A DNA stretch of 12,314 bases from BNXB01 sp031548005 (GTDB taxonomy: Bacteria > Bacteroidota > Bacteroidia > Bacteroidales > Azobacteroidaceae): NCBI GenBank assembly GCA_031548005.1, contig JAVBRK010000055.1, positions 1 to 12,314 of the forward strand, given 5' to 3'. A program made the position numbers and the translations under genes. The notes under the pieces are model-generated. The model was not told the origin of the DNA, ran no database searches, and saw only the letters and a program-made list of their open reading frames with translations. Positions 1 through 7,302 of this stretch are shown in pieces (position 1 is the first letter of the stretch; each line of letters starts with the position of its first letter).

Positions 1-128
1 CCATGAAAAAGGAAGTGATTGCTTGGAAAAGAGACAGAAACAACAGGAATGCTAAAATAAATTGGAGGTTCACGAACGATAGCGCCAGAATTAAACTAAA
101 GAAGCTTTATCCGACAATTTCAAATTGA
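1..128 (+). CDS. 3' end of a probable IS630-family transposase (runs in from the left edge)
   Basis: The frame is open from the window edge (first complete codon at 3) to a TGA at 126-128, giving 41 visible residues. They are strongly basic and end in a stretch with NWRFT, then ARIKLKKLYP, then a short tail. From memory of the family, IS630-type DDE transposases often end with a basic segment, a W-x-F-T motif and an ARIKLK-x-LYP motif, just before the stop codon; this match is the only basis for the call. The ATG at 3-5 is more likely an internal methionine than a start. It is the only plausible coding sequence on the plus strand and is more AT-rich than the genes to its right. Catalytic DDE residues would lie outside the window, so it is unknown whether the element is intact. 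It could instead be a small unrelated gene or a relic. Confidence 0.5.
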   Translation, partial: MKKEVIAWKRDRNNRNAKINWRFTNDSARIKLKKLYPTISN

Positions 129-239
129 CGTGACACTAGTAAAGATAATAAAATTTTTATTAAAAAAATAAAAAATGTATTTTTGAATAAATTGAGATTA
201 AAAAGAAGATGATCTTGAAGGTGAGTTGAATAAGTTTTC
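129..239. other. AT-rich intergenic stretch between the IS-like frame and the PAP2 gene
   Basis: This 111-base gap is very AT-rich and shows no coding frame of note. It holds a 17-base AT-only palindrome (146-162, TAATAAAA and TTTTATTA around one T). The palindrome is not followed by a T-run on either strand in the way an intrinsic terminator would be. If the upstream frame is an IS630-type transposase, the right end of the element should fall shortly after 128. A TA at 140-141 directly after TGACACTAG is one candidate junction, because this family duplicates TA, but nothing here proves it. No convincing terminator for the minus-strand operon was seen. Confidence 0.4.
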
Positions 240-1289
240 TCAGAAGCTTAAATTGACTTGCAGGCCTAAAGCTTCCGGCTGAATGACCGGGGTAACGATA
301 AAATATTTTCCGAACAGCTTGTTGAATTCTCCGGCTACCAGGTTCCGGAGTGGAAAATAGGCCAGGTAGGCCAGTTCCGTTCCCAATATTCCCATTCCGG
401 CTCCGGCGATTATATCACAGACCCAGTGCCGGTTATTCACAACACGCAAGGCTCCTACAGTTCCTGCCAATACGTAACCGGAGTATGCGATCCAGGAATT
501 GGAATCCCTGAATTCTTTATAAATCATATGTGCTCCCATGAATGCTGAAGCGGTATGCCCTGATGGAAAAGAATAGATTCCTCCGTCCGGACGCTCTGTC
601 CGAAAGTATTCTTTGAGCGGGCGCACTTCCAGCGCTGTGATGCCCGAAGCCAGAATCAACAGAAAAAACTGGTCGACAGGATCGTGCTTTTCTTTGCCGA
701 AGATATCGAAAATAAAAACACTGGGGGCAATGGCATATTCCATAATATCGTCGATACTTGTAACAGTATGGCGTCCATCCGGCCGGTCGAGGTGGATAAT
801 ATCCCGGTAATCTTCGGTTTGGGAGAAAATGGCCCCGACTGCAATCAATCCGGCTGGGAGAATGTAATTTTTGATATCAGAATGGTATTCGACTTTAGGT
901 ATGTATAATCGTTTGATTATCTGTAGTTTATTCTTATTTTCGACTGCCAGTTCCTTCATTTCGATGCTGATTACATCCGGATCCGGTTTTTCCTCCGGCA
1001 AATCGATTGGGGTTATCCGGGCAGGCAAAGTTTCCGGTTTTTCCGGATGCTGGGGTTTTATCATGCCGCTACTTGGTCTTTGTTTCGCAATCTGATGCCG
1101 GCTGGAGGAGATTTTTTCCGTCAATTCCGGTATTTCCGGCGCCGGACCGGAGATATCGGAAATCTCTTTTTCCTGTTGGGGAGGAATCTGAAAACCCGGC
1201 CGGTTGAATTGTTTGTTCAACGGAAATGCAATCAATAGCAGCAATGCGAATATGATGCCTGTGCGCTTGAGCAACCAACAGAAGTTCAT
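240..1289 (-). CDS. Membrane-anchored PAP2-family phosphatase
   Basis: 349 residues, ATG start, TGA stop. The C-terminal domain carries the full type 2 phosphatidic acid phosphatase signature: K226-x6-R233-P234, PSGH at 242-245 and R282-x5-H288-x3-D292. H245 and H288 are the expected nucleophile and acid-base histidines. The serine usually preceding the third-motif arginine is leucine here. The N-terminus has a basic start and one hydrophobic segment (about 11-24), read as a signal anchor. A Pro/Glu/Lys-rich spacer of roughly 80-100 residues follows, then short hydrophobic helices from about 140. Such enzymes dephosphorylate lipid phosphates such as phosphatidate, undecaprenyl pyrophosphate or lipid A phosphates; the substrate cannot be told here. 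The protein ends in alternating hydrophobic residues and a final Phe. It starts 7 bases after the S9 peptidase gene stops, so it is probably the last gene of the mdh operon. Confidence 0.9.
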   Translation of the reverse strand: MNFCWLLKRTGIIFALLLLIAFPLNKQFNRPGFQIPPQQEKEISDISGPAPEIPELTEKISSSRHQIAKQRPSSGMIKPQHPEKPETLPARITPIDLPEEKPDPDVISIEMKELAVENKNKLQIIKRLYIPKVEYHSDIKNYILPAGLIAVGAIFSQTEDYRDIIHLDRPDGRHTVTSIDDIMEYAIAPSVFIFDIFGKEKHDPVDQFFLLILASGITALEVRPLKEYFRTERPDGGIYSFPSGHTASAFMGAHMIYKEFRDSNSWIAYSGYVLAGTVGALRVVNNRHWVCDIIAGAGMGILGTELAYLAYFPLRNLVAGEFNKLFGKYFIVTPVIQPEALGLQVNLSF

Positions 1290-1296
1290 TTGTGAA

Positions 1297-3864
1297 TTAT
1301 TCTGCTTTTTCGGAGTACAATGCTTCCCACCATTCGGGTTGGTCTTTTAACCACTTGGCAAACCAGGCATGAATGGTTTTATTCCATTCGATCCGTTTTT
1401 TATGTCCGTAAATAGCGTGGTTTTCCCCTTCTACGCTGATGAATTCGACTGTTTTTCCCAGTAATTTCAGAGCATTGTACATCTGGATACTTTCTCCGAT
1501 CGGGACGTTGGTATCGATGCTGCCATGTAGTAACAGAAGCGGGGTCTTGATTTTGTCGGCATGGAATAACGGACTTTGCTCGACATACAGTTCCGGGTTG
1601 TTCCAGGGATAGCTGCCTGCACTGGCTACAGCGCTGTAGGCATACCCCCAGTATCCTTCTCCCCAGTAGCTCGAGAGGGCGCTGATCCCGGCATGGGAAA
1701 CGGCAGCTGCAAAAATATCGGTCCGGGTTTGCAGGTATTGGGTCATGAATCCTCCATAAGATGCACCGATACAGCCGATCTTGGTTTTGTCCACAAACAG
1801 GTGTTCTGCGCAGAATTTTTGGGTACCTTCGATGATTTCGTCTGCAGTTACTTTACCCCAGGCATTGACGTGGCGGGCGGCGAATTCCTGTCCGAAACCC
1901 GTAGTTCCGCTGGGTTGAAGCGTATAAACCACATACCCTAAAGCCGAGTAGGTTTGTAATGGATAGGTGCTTTCAAATACCCGTGGAGTGGGGGAGGTTC
2001 CTCCATAATAATACACGATCATCGGATATTTCTTATTCGGATCGAATCCGACCGGGAGGTAATAACGTCCTTTGATCTCGGTTCCGTCGGAGGCTCTGAA
2101 ACTCCAGTCTTTTATTTCGCTTAACTCCAGTTTGGAAAGGGACTCGGCAAACGGATCCGATAGTAACCGGGATTTCCGGGATTTCAGATCATAAGAGTAA
2201 AGACGGTAAGCATTGGATCCGCTTTCGCCACGATAGAGCGCTATGGGAGATGTTTCTGCTACCTGGAAATTTGCAATGATGTCTTCACTGAGTTCCAGGC
2301 GTTCATACCGGCTGCTTTTCGGATCATAGGTGTAGATCGAACGACGGTCTTCGTCTTCTGCAGAGCAATAAATACGGTTGTCTGCACCTGACCATTGTGC
2401 TGATTCGATATTCGGATTGAAGTTTTTGGAAATAGCTTCGGCTTTCCTGGTTTTCAGATCCATAATAAATTGCTGTCCATCGTATGAATTGGCTGTTTGT
2501 CCAGGCTTGATGTTCAGGCCGATCCCTCCGAAAGCTTCACCGCTTCCCGAGATAACGATCTTTTGATAATCGGGAGAATAAGAAGCGCTGGAAATGAATG
2601 GGTCCCGGGTGATGGTGTCCATTTTAAGAGATTGTAAGTCCATCTCATAGAGGCTGAACTCCCGGAACAGGCGTTCTGTAAAATCTTCTTTGGAGGTCAT
2701 AACCAGTATCTTTTTGCTATCGGGCCGGATATCGGTAACATAAGTATTTGTACTCCCGAAGGATAACCGTTGTGTACTCTGATCTGCGAAATTGTAGATA
2801 TAGATGGAATTCCGTCCCCGGAATGATCCGGCCCGATCGCTGGGCGATAGCAATCGTTTCAAATCTCCTTTATCGGCAGGGATTTCTTCCCGGATGTTAA
2901 GGATTAGAAAACTACGGTTGGGAGCGACCTGATAGGAGTCGAATTTCATTCCCTGGGCAATACATTTTTCTGTGAGTGTTTCCGGATCGATGATGTAAAA
3001 ATCCTTTTCTTTCACACCGTCTATCGTGTAAATGAGCTGATCTATTCCCGGCATCCAGCGTGGAGAAGAATTCCCGGGAAAACGGGTGATGAGGCGATTG
3101 GATTTCAATTCCCTTAGTTCGCTGTAGGGATTACTTTTACCGCCGGGAAAGACGATATTATAGTTTGCTAAAAAATATTTTCCGGAGGAGGATAAGCTAC
3201 TTCCGGTAAGACGGTGGCCTTCCATTATATCCACAATGTTGACCCGCCTTTTATTATTCAGGGTTATTCCGATATTGGCCTGCTTATCGTCTTTTTCGGA
3301 CTTGATGATGGTTTTCAGTTCCGGAACGATCGAATCGGAACCTCTCACTAAGCATTTGATCACGATCTCATAACGGGTATAAGGCTCCATTGCCAGTTCT
3401 ACTTCCGTATTTTTAGCTTTCGAAAGGCTGTCTTCAAAGGATTCCTTGGATTTTTCTTTTTTATCATTTACATAAACTTCCAGCATTTCTGTGGAAGAGA
3501 TGATTAGTTTTGCTTTTGTATAACGATCTGATTCGGTTCCGAAAGCCAGTAGCCGGAGCGCTTTTCCTGTCTCCTGCTTTTTAGTTCCCGGCCGCACACC
3601 TCTCAATGAAATGACTCCTGCAGTATCGGTAGATTGTATTCCTGCATTTTCCAGTACTGGTTTTGTATTGACGGAATATTGCAGAAAAGCTTTCTCCTCG
3701 AATTTCTTTTTGTTAACATCGGTACTGTCGATCATGACCGGTTGATGAACCGGTATCGTTTCGGATACTTTGTATTGCAGTACTTTGATTTCTTTTTGAG
3801 CGAATAAACCTGTACTGATCAGAAAGAAAATCAGAGTCGTCATTTTTCGGATACTCGGTTTCAT
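1297..3864 (-). CDS. Secreted S9 family (prolyl oligopeptidase-type) serine peptidase
   Basis: 855 residues, ATG start, TAA stop. Residues 1-22 form a signal peptide (basic start, hydrophobic core, end near LFAQ), so the enzyme is exported to the periplasm or cell surface. Residues about 25-215 form a beta-rich N-terminal region of unclear family. About 220-590 contain repeated beta-propeller-like segments (for example PRWMPGIDQLIY, SPDYQKIVISG, WSGADNRIYC). The last 250 residues form an alpha/beta hydrolase domain with nucleophile S702 in GASYGGF, D784 in HGSIDTNVP and H816 in GENHAIYGH. The catalytic triad is therefore complete. The family cleaves oligopeptides, often after proline or as dipeptidyl or acylaminoacyl peptidases; specificity cannot be assigned. 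At 855 residues it is longer than the roughly 700 common in the family, because of the N-terminal extension. It begins 24 bases after the LysE-type gene and ends 7 bases before the PAP2 gene. Confidence 0.93.
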   Translation of the reverse strand: MKPSIRKMTTLIFFLISTGLFAQKEIKVLQYKVSETIPVHQPVMIDSTDVNKKKFEEKAFLQYSVNTKPVLENAGIQSTDTAGVISLRGVRPGTKKQETGKALRLLAFGTESDRYTKAKLIISSTEMLEVYVNDKKEKSKESFEDSLSKAKNTEVELAMEPYTRYEIVIKCLVRGSDSIVPELKTIIKSEKDDKQANIGITLNNKRRVNIVDIMEGHRLTGSSLSSSGKYFLANYNIVFPGGKSNPYSELRELKSNRLITRFPGNSSPRWMPGIDQLIYTIDGVKEKDFYIIDPETLTEKCIAQGMKFDSYQVAPNRSFLILNIREEIPADKGDLKRLLSPSDRAGSFRGRNSIYIYNFADQSTQRLSFGSTNTYVTDIRPDSKKILVMTSKEDFTERLFREFSLYEMDLQSLKMDTITRDPFISSASYSPDYQKIVISGSGEAFGGIGLNIKPGQTANSYDGQQFIMDLKTRKAEAISKNFNPNIESAQWSGADNRIYCSAEDEDRRSIYTYDPKSSRYERLELSEDIIANFQVAETSPIALYRGESGSNAYRLYSYDLKSRKSRLLSDPFAESLSKLELSEIKDWSFRASDGTEIKGRYYLPVGFDPNKKYPMIVYYYGGTSPTPRVFESTYPLQTYSALGYVVYTLQPSGTTGFGQEFAARHVNAWGKVTADEIIEGTQKFCAEHLFVDKTKIGCIGASYGGFMTQYLQTRTDIFAAAVSHAGISALSSYWGEGYWGYAYSAVASAGSYPWNNPELYVEQSPLFHADKIKTPLLLLHGSIDTNVPIGESIQMYNALKLLGKTVEFISVEGENHAIYGHKKRIEWNKTIHAWFAKWLKDQPEWWEALYSEKAE

Positions 3865-3888
3865 AATGTATCTTGTTTGAATTTAAAT

Positions 3889-4548
3889 TTAAGTTCTGAG
3901 ATTGGCTGGATTATGGATCAGGAGTATCTCCCAGATTGAAAATACAATACCCGCAACAGCAAGGACGATAATGGTGATTCCCACCACCCGGTTCATAATC
4001 CACAAGCCTCTTAGGTTGAAGTTTTTACGTAATTTTCCAATCAGGAAGGTGATCAGGAACCACCAGGTCAGAGCGCCGGTTGCAATGGCGCAAAGACCGA
4101 CGATCATGGAAAACGTCTTTTCGTCGGGGGAGATAAAATTAAAGCGGGCAAATAAAGCGATAAACAGGAAAATAATAAAAGGATTGGACAGCGTAAGCAG
4201 GAATGCCGTAAATGTATCCTGGGAATATTTATTGATGTTTTCGTTCGGTTTACGAAGGCTTTTGGATGGATTGGAACGGTAAGTATAATATCCGAAAACC
4301 AGTAGAAGTAAACTTCCGATAATTTGCAGGATGTTCTGGTTTTCTTTAATAAAGTCGATAATAATCCCCATTCCCAGACAGGTCATGGCGGCATATACTA
4401 CATCGGAGAGAGCTGCTCCTATTCCCGAAAAAAAACCATGCCAGCGGCCTTTATTCAAAGTCCGCTGGATACATAGTAGTCCTATCGGGCCCATAGGGGC
4501 GGAAACTAATACTCCGATAATAAAACCTTTATAGAAAATATCGATCAA
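3889..4548 (-). CDS. LysE-family amino acid/metabolite exporter
   Basis: 219 residues with about six hydrophobic segments and a short tail. The conserved N-terminal family motif is visible: SAPMGPIGLLCIQR, then KGRWHGFFSGIGAALSD. The region LLTLSNPFIIFLF matches the conserved Asn-Pro segment of the third to fourth helix. LysE/RhtB-type proteins are inner-membrane exporters of amino acids or related metabolites; the substrate is not predictable here. The start is TTG at 4546-4548, which overlaps the mdh TGA by 4 bases (TTGA). There is no in-frame ATG between the upstream stop (4573-4575) and this codon. The first internal ATG (residue 19) lies inside the conserved first helix, so TTG is the credible start. 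The overlap suggests translational coupling to mdh. Confidence 0.9.
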   Translation of the reverse strand: MIDIFYKGFIIGVLVSAPMGPIGLLCIQRTLNKGRWHGFFSGIGAALSDVVYAAMTCLGMGIIIDFIKENQNILQIIGSLLLLVFGYYTYRSNPSKSLRKPNENINKYSQDTFTAFLLTLSNPFIIFLFIALFARFNFISPDEKTFSMIVGLCAIATGALTWWFLITFLIGKLRKNFNLRGLWIMNRVVGITIIVLAVAGIVFSIWEILLIHNPANLRT

Positions 4549-5486
4549 AGCGCCTTGATTTCTTTCAATACATCATTGGTTTTGCGAACAGCCTCCGCAC
4601 TTTTTTCAAATAAAGCTTTTTCTTCATCGTTCAGTTTGAGATCCACAATTTTCTCCACTCCATTTCTTCCGAGGATGGCCGGAACGCCGATACAGATATC
4701 TTTTTGTCCGTATTCTCCTTCTAAGTACACGCAGCAGGGGATCAAACGCTTGTAGTCGCGGATAATCGATTCGGCAACGAATGCACCAGCAGCACCGGGG
4801 GCATACCAGGCTGAAGTACCGAGCAGACCGGTCAATGTAGCGCCGCCAACCATGGTGTCGGCAACCACTTTATCTAAAGCAGCAGCAGCCAGTAGTTGAG
4901 AAGCGGGAACTCCATTGTAAGTTGCCAGACGTTTCAGTGGGATCATGGTCGTGTCTCCGTGTCCTCCGATAACGGTTCCTTCTACTTGTGAAGGATTTAC
5001 GCCCAGAGCCTGGCTCAGGTAGTATTGGAAGCGGGAACTATCGAGTGTACCACCCATTCCGATCACGCGGTTCTTGGGTAAACCTGTAGCTTTTAAAGTC
5101 AGGTAAGTCATCGTATCCATCGGATTGGAGATGATGATAAAGATTGCATTCGGAGAGTGTTTCAGACAGCTTTCGGCAACACTTTTTACGATATTTGCAT
5201 TCACTCCGATCAATTCTTCGCGGGTCATTCCCGGTTTACGTGGAATACCGGAAGTAATGATAACAACATCCGAATTTGCTGTTTTGGAATAATCGTTTGT
5301 TACACCGACTACCTCGGTTTCGAAACCGAGGGTTTGGGCTGTTTGCATCATGTCCATCGCTTTTCCTTCTGCAACGCCTTCTTTTACATCGAGCATAACC
5401 ACTTCGTCTGCAATTTTATTGAATGCAAGAACGTTGGCACAGGTTGCACCTACATTACCGGCACCTACAACAGTTATTTTAGCCAT
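4545..5486 (-). CDS. mdh: Malate dehydrogenase (NAD-dependent, LDH-like type)
   Basis: 313 residues, ATG start, TGA stop; full family length. It interconverts malate and oxaloacetate in the cytoplasm with NAD. The Rossmann motif GAGNVG is at 8-13, and D33 at the end of the second strand favours NAD over NADP. The substrate loop IPRKPGMTR carries R83 and R89; Arg at the discriminating position (Gln in lactate dehydrogenase) supports malate. N121 lies in SNPMD, catalytic D149 in LDSSRF and catalytic H176 in GGHGD. The sequence is of the LDH-like MDH group common in Bacteroidota rather than the E. coli type. In fermenting Bacteroidales this enzyme works in the branch from oxaloacetate to fumarate and succinate. 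It is first in its operon, behind a promoter-like sequence at 5536-5566, and overlaps the next gene by 4 bases. Confidence 0.97.
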   Translation of the reverse strand: MAKITVVGAGNVGATCANVLAFNKIADEVVMLDVKEGVAEGKAMDMMQTAQTLGFETEVVGVTNDYSKTANSDVVIITSGIPRKPGMTREELIGVNANIVKSVAESCLKHSPNAIFIIISNPMDTMTYLTLKATGLPKNRVIGMGGTLDSSRFQYYLSQALGVNPSQVEGTVIGGHGDTTMIPLKRLATYNGVPASQLLAAAALDKVVADTMVGGATLTGLLGTSAWYAPGAAGAFVAESIIRDYKRLIPCCVYLEGEYGQKDICIGVPAILGRNGVEKIVDLKLNDEEKALFEKSAEAVRKTNDVLKEIKAL

Positions 5487-5535
5487 AATTTAAAATTTAT
5501 AGAATGAATAATAATGATCTTTTAATAAGGATTTG

Positions 5536-5566
5536 CAAAATTACGATTTCGTACGGAATAAATAAA
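5536..5566 (-). promoter_or_regulatory. Candidate Bacteroides-type promoter for the mdh operon
   Basis: On the minus strand a perfect -7 element TAATTTTG (5543-5536) matches the Bacteroidota consensus TAnnTTTG. A TTTA (5566-5563) lies 19 bases upstream, one mismatch from the -33 TTTG. Transcription would start near 5529, leaving a leader of roughly 40 AT-rich bases before the mdh ATG at 5486. It sits in the 135-base gap after the AEC gene, the largest gap on the minus strand. Confidence 0.55.
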
Positions 5567-5621
5567 TTTTTCTGTAATAAATTTGGTTAATTTTAGAGAA
5601 AGAAAAGCCCAACCGGAAATG

Positions 5622-6569
5622 TTAAATATATCCCATCGATCTCAGGGCAAAAATGAAGAAGAAAATGGTGATGCAGGAGCAGGTCGTAGTCAGTACCACG
5701 ATCTGCGCCGATAATTGTCCGTCACATCCCATGTTCTTCGACATGATATAGCTTGCCATCGCCGTAGGGGTTGCAAATATACTGAGTAAAACGCTGAGTT
5801 CTACCTGGCGGAATCCCATCATCACATAGATACTCAGGGCGCACAACGGAACGATAACCAGTCTGACAACTGTAACTGAAATTACTTTGACAATATTTCC
5901 TCCCAGGTGCCTGAATTTGAATTCTCCCCCCATGACAAACAAAGCCAGAGGAGTTCCTATTGCTGCGAATTGGGATAGAGGAGACCGGATGAATTCCGGA
6001 AGTTTCAGATGGAACAGTCCGGCCATTAACCCCAAAAAGCAACCTTGAATCAGCGGGTTGGTAACAATATCTTTGACGATGCTCCTGAAAGTTACCTGGT
6101 GAGCCCCGGTTTCGGAATAGATCGAAAGGATAATTACTGCCGATACGTTATAGAGAGGAATCATGATTCCCATTAGCATGGAGATGGTCGTTACAGCTTC
6201 CTGTCCGTACATGCCGGTGGCGAGGGGTAATCCGTAGATGATGAAATTGCTGCGGTAGATCCCCTGGATAATGCTTCCCCGTTGACCTTTTCGTTTGATG
6301 ATCAGAGGAACAATACAGAATGAAAGAAGTATGACGATCAGGATCCCTGCAACAGCGCTGAAAATAAGTTTCGTATTCGAGAAGTCTCCTTTGTAGGAGC
6401 TCCAGATGTCGTAAAAAAGCATGGCCGGCAGGCAGAATTTGAATACAAACCGGTTTAATTCTGCCAAAAACGGTTCTGAAACAAATTTGATCTTCCTGGA
6501 GATATATCCCGTAGACATCAATATAAAGAGCGGAGCTACAACATTGACCGAAAATAACAGGTTATTCAT
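5622..6569 (-). CDS. AEC-family (auxin efflux carrier-like) transporter
   Basis: 315 residues, ATG start, TAA stop, with about ten hydrophobic segments. It begins with the typical AEC pattern VVAPLFILMSTGYISRK. The first half carries FVFKFCLPAMLF, and the second half carries PLIQGCFLGL and a GTPLALFVMGGEF segment, the last being characteristic of the family. These inner-membrane carriers move organic anions or related small molecules; the substrate cannot be assigned. It is not an ABC-3 (ZnuB-type) permease: length and helix number are similar but the family motifs are those of AEC. Its ATG lies inside the end of the ZnuC-like gene (8-base overlap, 6562-6569), implying translational coupling. 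It therefore occupies the slot where the cognate permease of ZnuA/ZnuC would be expected. Confidence 0.88.
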   Translation of the reverse strand: MNNLLFSVNVVAPLFILMSTGYISRKIKFVSEPFLAELNRFVFKFCLPAMLFYDIWSSYKGDFSNTKLIFSAVAGILIVILLSFCIVPLIIKRKGQRGSIIQGIYRSNFIIYGLPLATGMYGQEAVTTISMLMGIMIPLYNVSAVIILSIYSETGAHQVTFRSIVKDIVTNPLIQGCFLGLMAGLFHLKLPEFIRSPLSQFAAIGTPLALFVMGGEFKFRHLGGNIVKVISVTVVRLVIVPLCALSIYVMMGFRQVELSVLLSIFATPTAMASYIMSKNMGCDGQLSAQIVVLTTTCSCITIFFFIFALRSMGYI

Positions 6570-7302
6570 GTGTTTTTAGTATTCTGTGCGGAATGTTTCC
6601 GTGTCCGATGATGTCGAATGGACAACCGAAATGTTCTTCCAGCCACCCTTCTTTGATATCCGATCCCGGATGGTAGTGGAGCTGCTCGTTTACGCAGGCA
6701 ATATTTTTCACTGTGGAAAGCACTGTGCCTATATCGTGGGATACCAGGACAATGGCTGTATTTTTATTGATTTCCTGCAGGAGACTATAAAAATGGGTCT
6801 CGAACCGCTTGTCGACATAAGAATTGGGTTCATCCAGTATCAGCAACTCCGGATTATTGACAATCGCTCTTGCAAGTAATGTACGTTGTAATTGGCCTCC
6901 GGAAAGCTCTCCGATGGGTTTTCGGGCAATCGGTCCGATGCCCATCTGATCCATCACTTCTGCAATCCGTGTATGCTGTTCCTTTTTAGATGCTTTTTCT
7001 TTTGTAATGAGTCCCGATTCGATGACTTCCGAAACCAGTATCGGGAATTTTTTATCGATCGAATTGGTTTGAGGCATATATCCGATCCGGTGCTTTATTT
7101 CGGGGCGAAGAAAGATAATTTCTCCTTTGAGGGGTTTAAGAAGGCCCAGAATAACTTTCAGCAATGTTGTTTTTCCGCCTCCGTTCGGTCCGATAACTCC
7201 CAGAAAATCCTGCTCGAAAATATCGAGGCAGACATCTTGCAGCACTGCCTGACGGTCGTAGCCGGCATAAACATGCTCTATTTTAATCAAACGGTCATTC
7301 AT
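6562..7302 (-). CDS. znuC: ZnuC-like metal ABC transporter ATP-binding protein
   Basis: 246 residues from the ATG at 7302; a TTG six codons upstream is in frame but less likely. All ABC ATPase motifs are present: Walker A GPNGGGKTT (38-46), Q-loop Q78, signature LSGGQ (133-137), Walker B LLILDEP (153-159) and H-loop H189. The length and the C-terminal tail with CPFDIIGHG and IPHRIL resemble zinc/manganese importer ATPases. The protein should sit on the cytoplasmic face and drive metal import together with a permease dimer. Its start overlaps the end of the ZnuA-like gene by 8 bases (7295-7302), and its end overlaps the AEC gene by 8 bases. No ABC permease gene follows, so its membrane partner is either encoded elsewhere or unknown. 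Confidence 0.92.
   Translation of the reverse strand: MNDRLIKIEHVYAGYDRQAVLQDVCLDIFEQDFLGVIGPNGGGKTTLLKVILGLLKPLKGEIIFLRPEIKHRIGYMPQTNSIDKKFPILVSEVIESGLITKEKASKKEQHTRIAEVMDQMGIGPIARKPIGELSGGQLQRTLLARAIVNNPELLILDEPNSYVDKRFETHFYSLLQEINKNTAIVLVSHDIGTVLSTVKNIACVNEQLHYHPGSDIKEGWLEEHFGCPFDIIGHGNIPHRILKTHE

Noticed and set aside
146..162. AT-only 17-base palindrome that might be a terminator hairpin
   Set aside because: The stem is A/T only with a one-base centre, and there is no T-run after it on either transcript; it fits general AT-richness.
1576..1941. Plus-strand open frame of 121 codons
   Set aside because: It is antisense to the catalytic domain of the S9 peptidase, and its translation shows no recognisable motif or hydrophobic pattern.
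5567..5621. Possible intrinsic terminator after the AEC gene
   Set aside because: The minus strand shows a CCGGTTGGGC then TTTTCTTTC stretch, but no matching arm for a stable stem was found.
5722..6042. Minus-strand open frame of 106 codons inside the AEC gene
   Set aside because: It is an out-of-frame reading of the AEC gene; the AEC frame has continuous transmembrane segments and family motifs, so no frameshift is implied.
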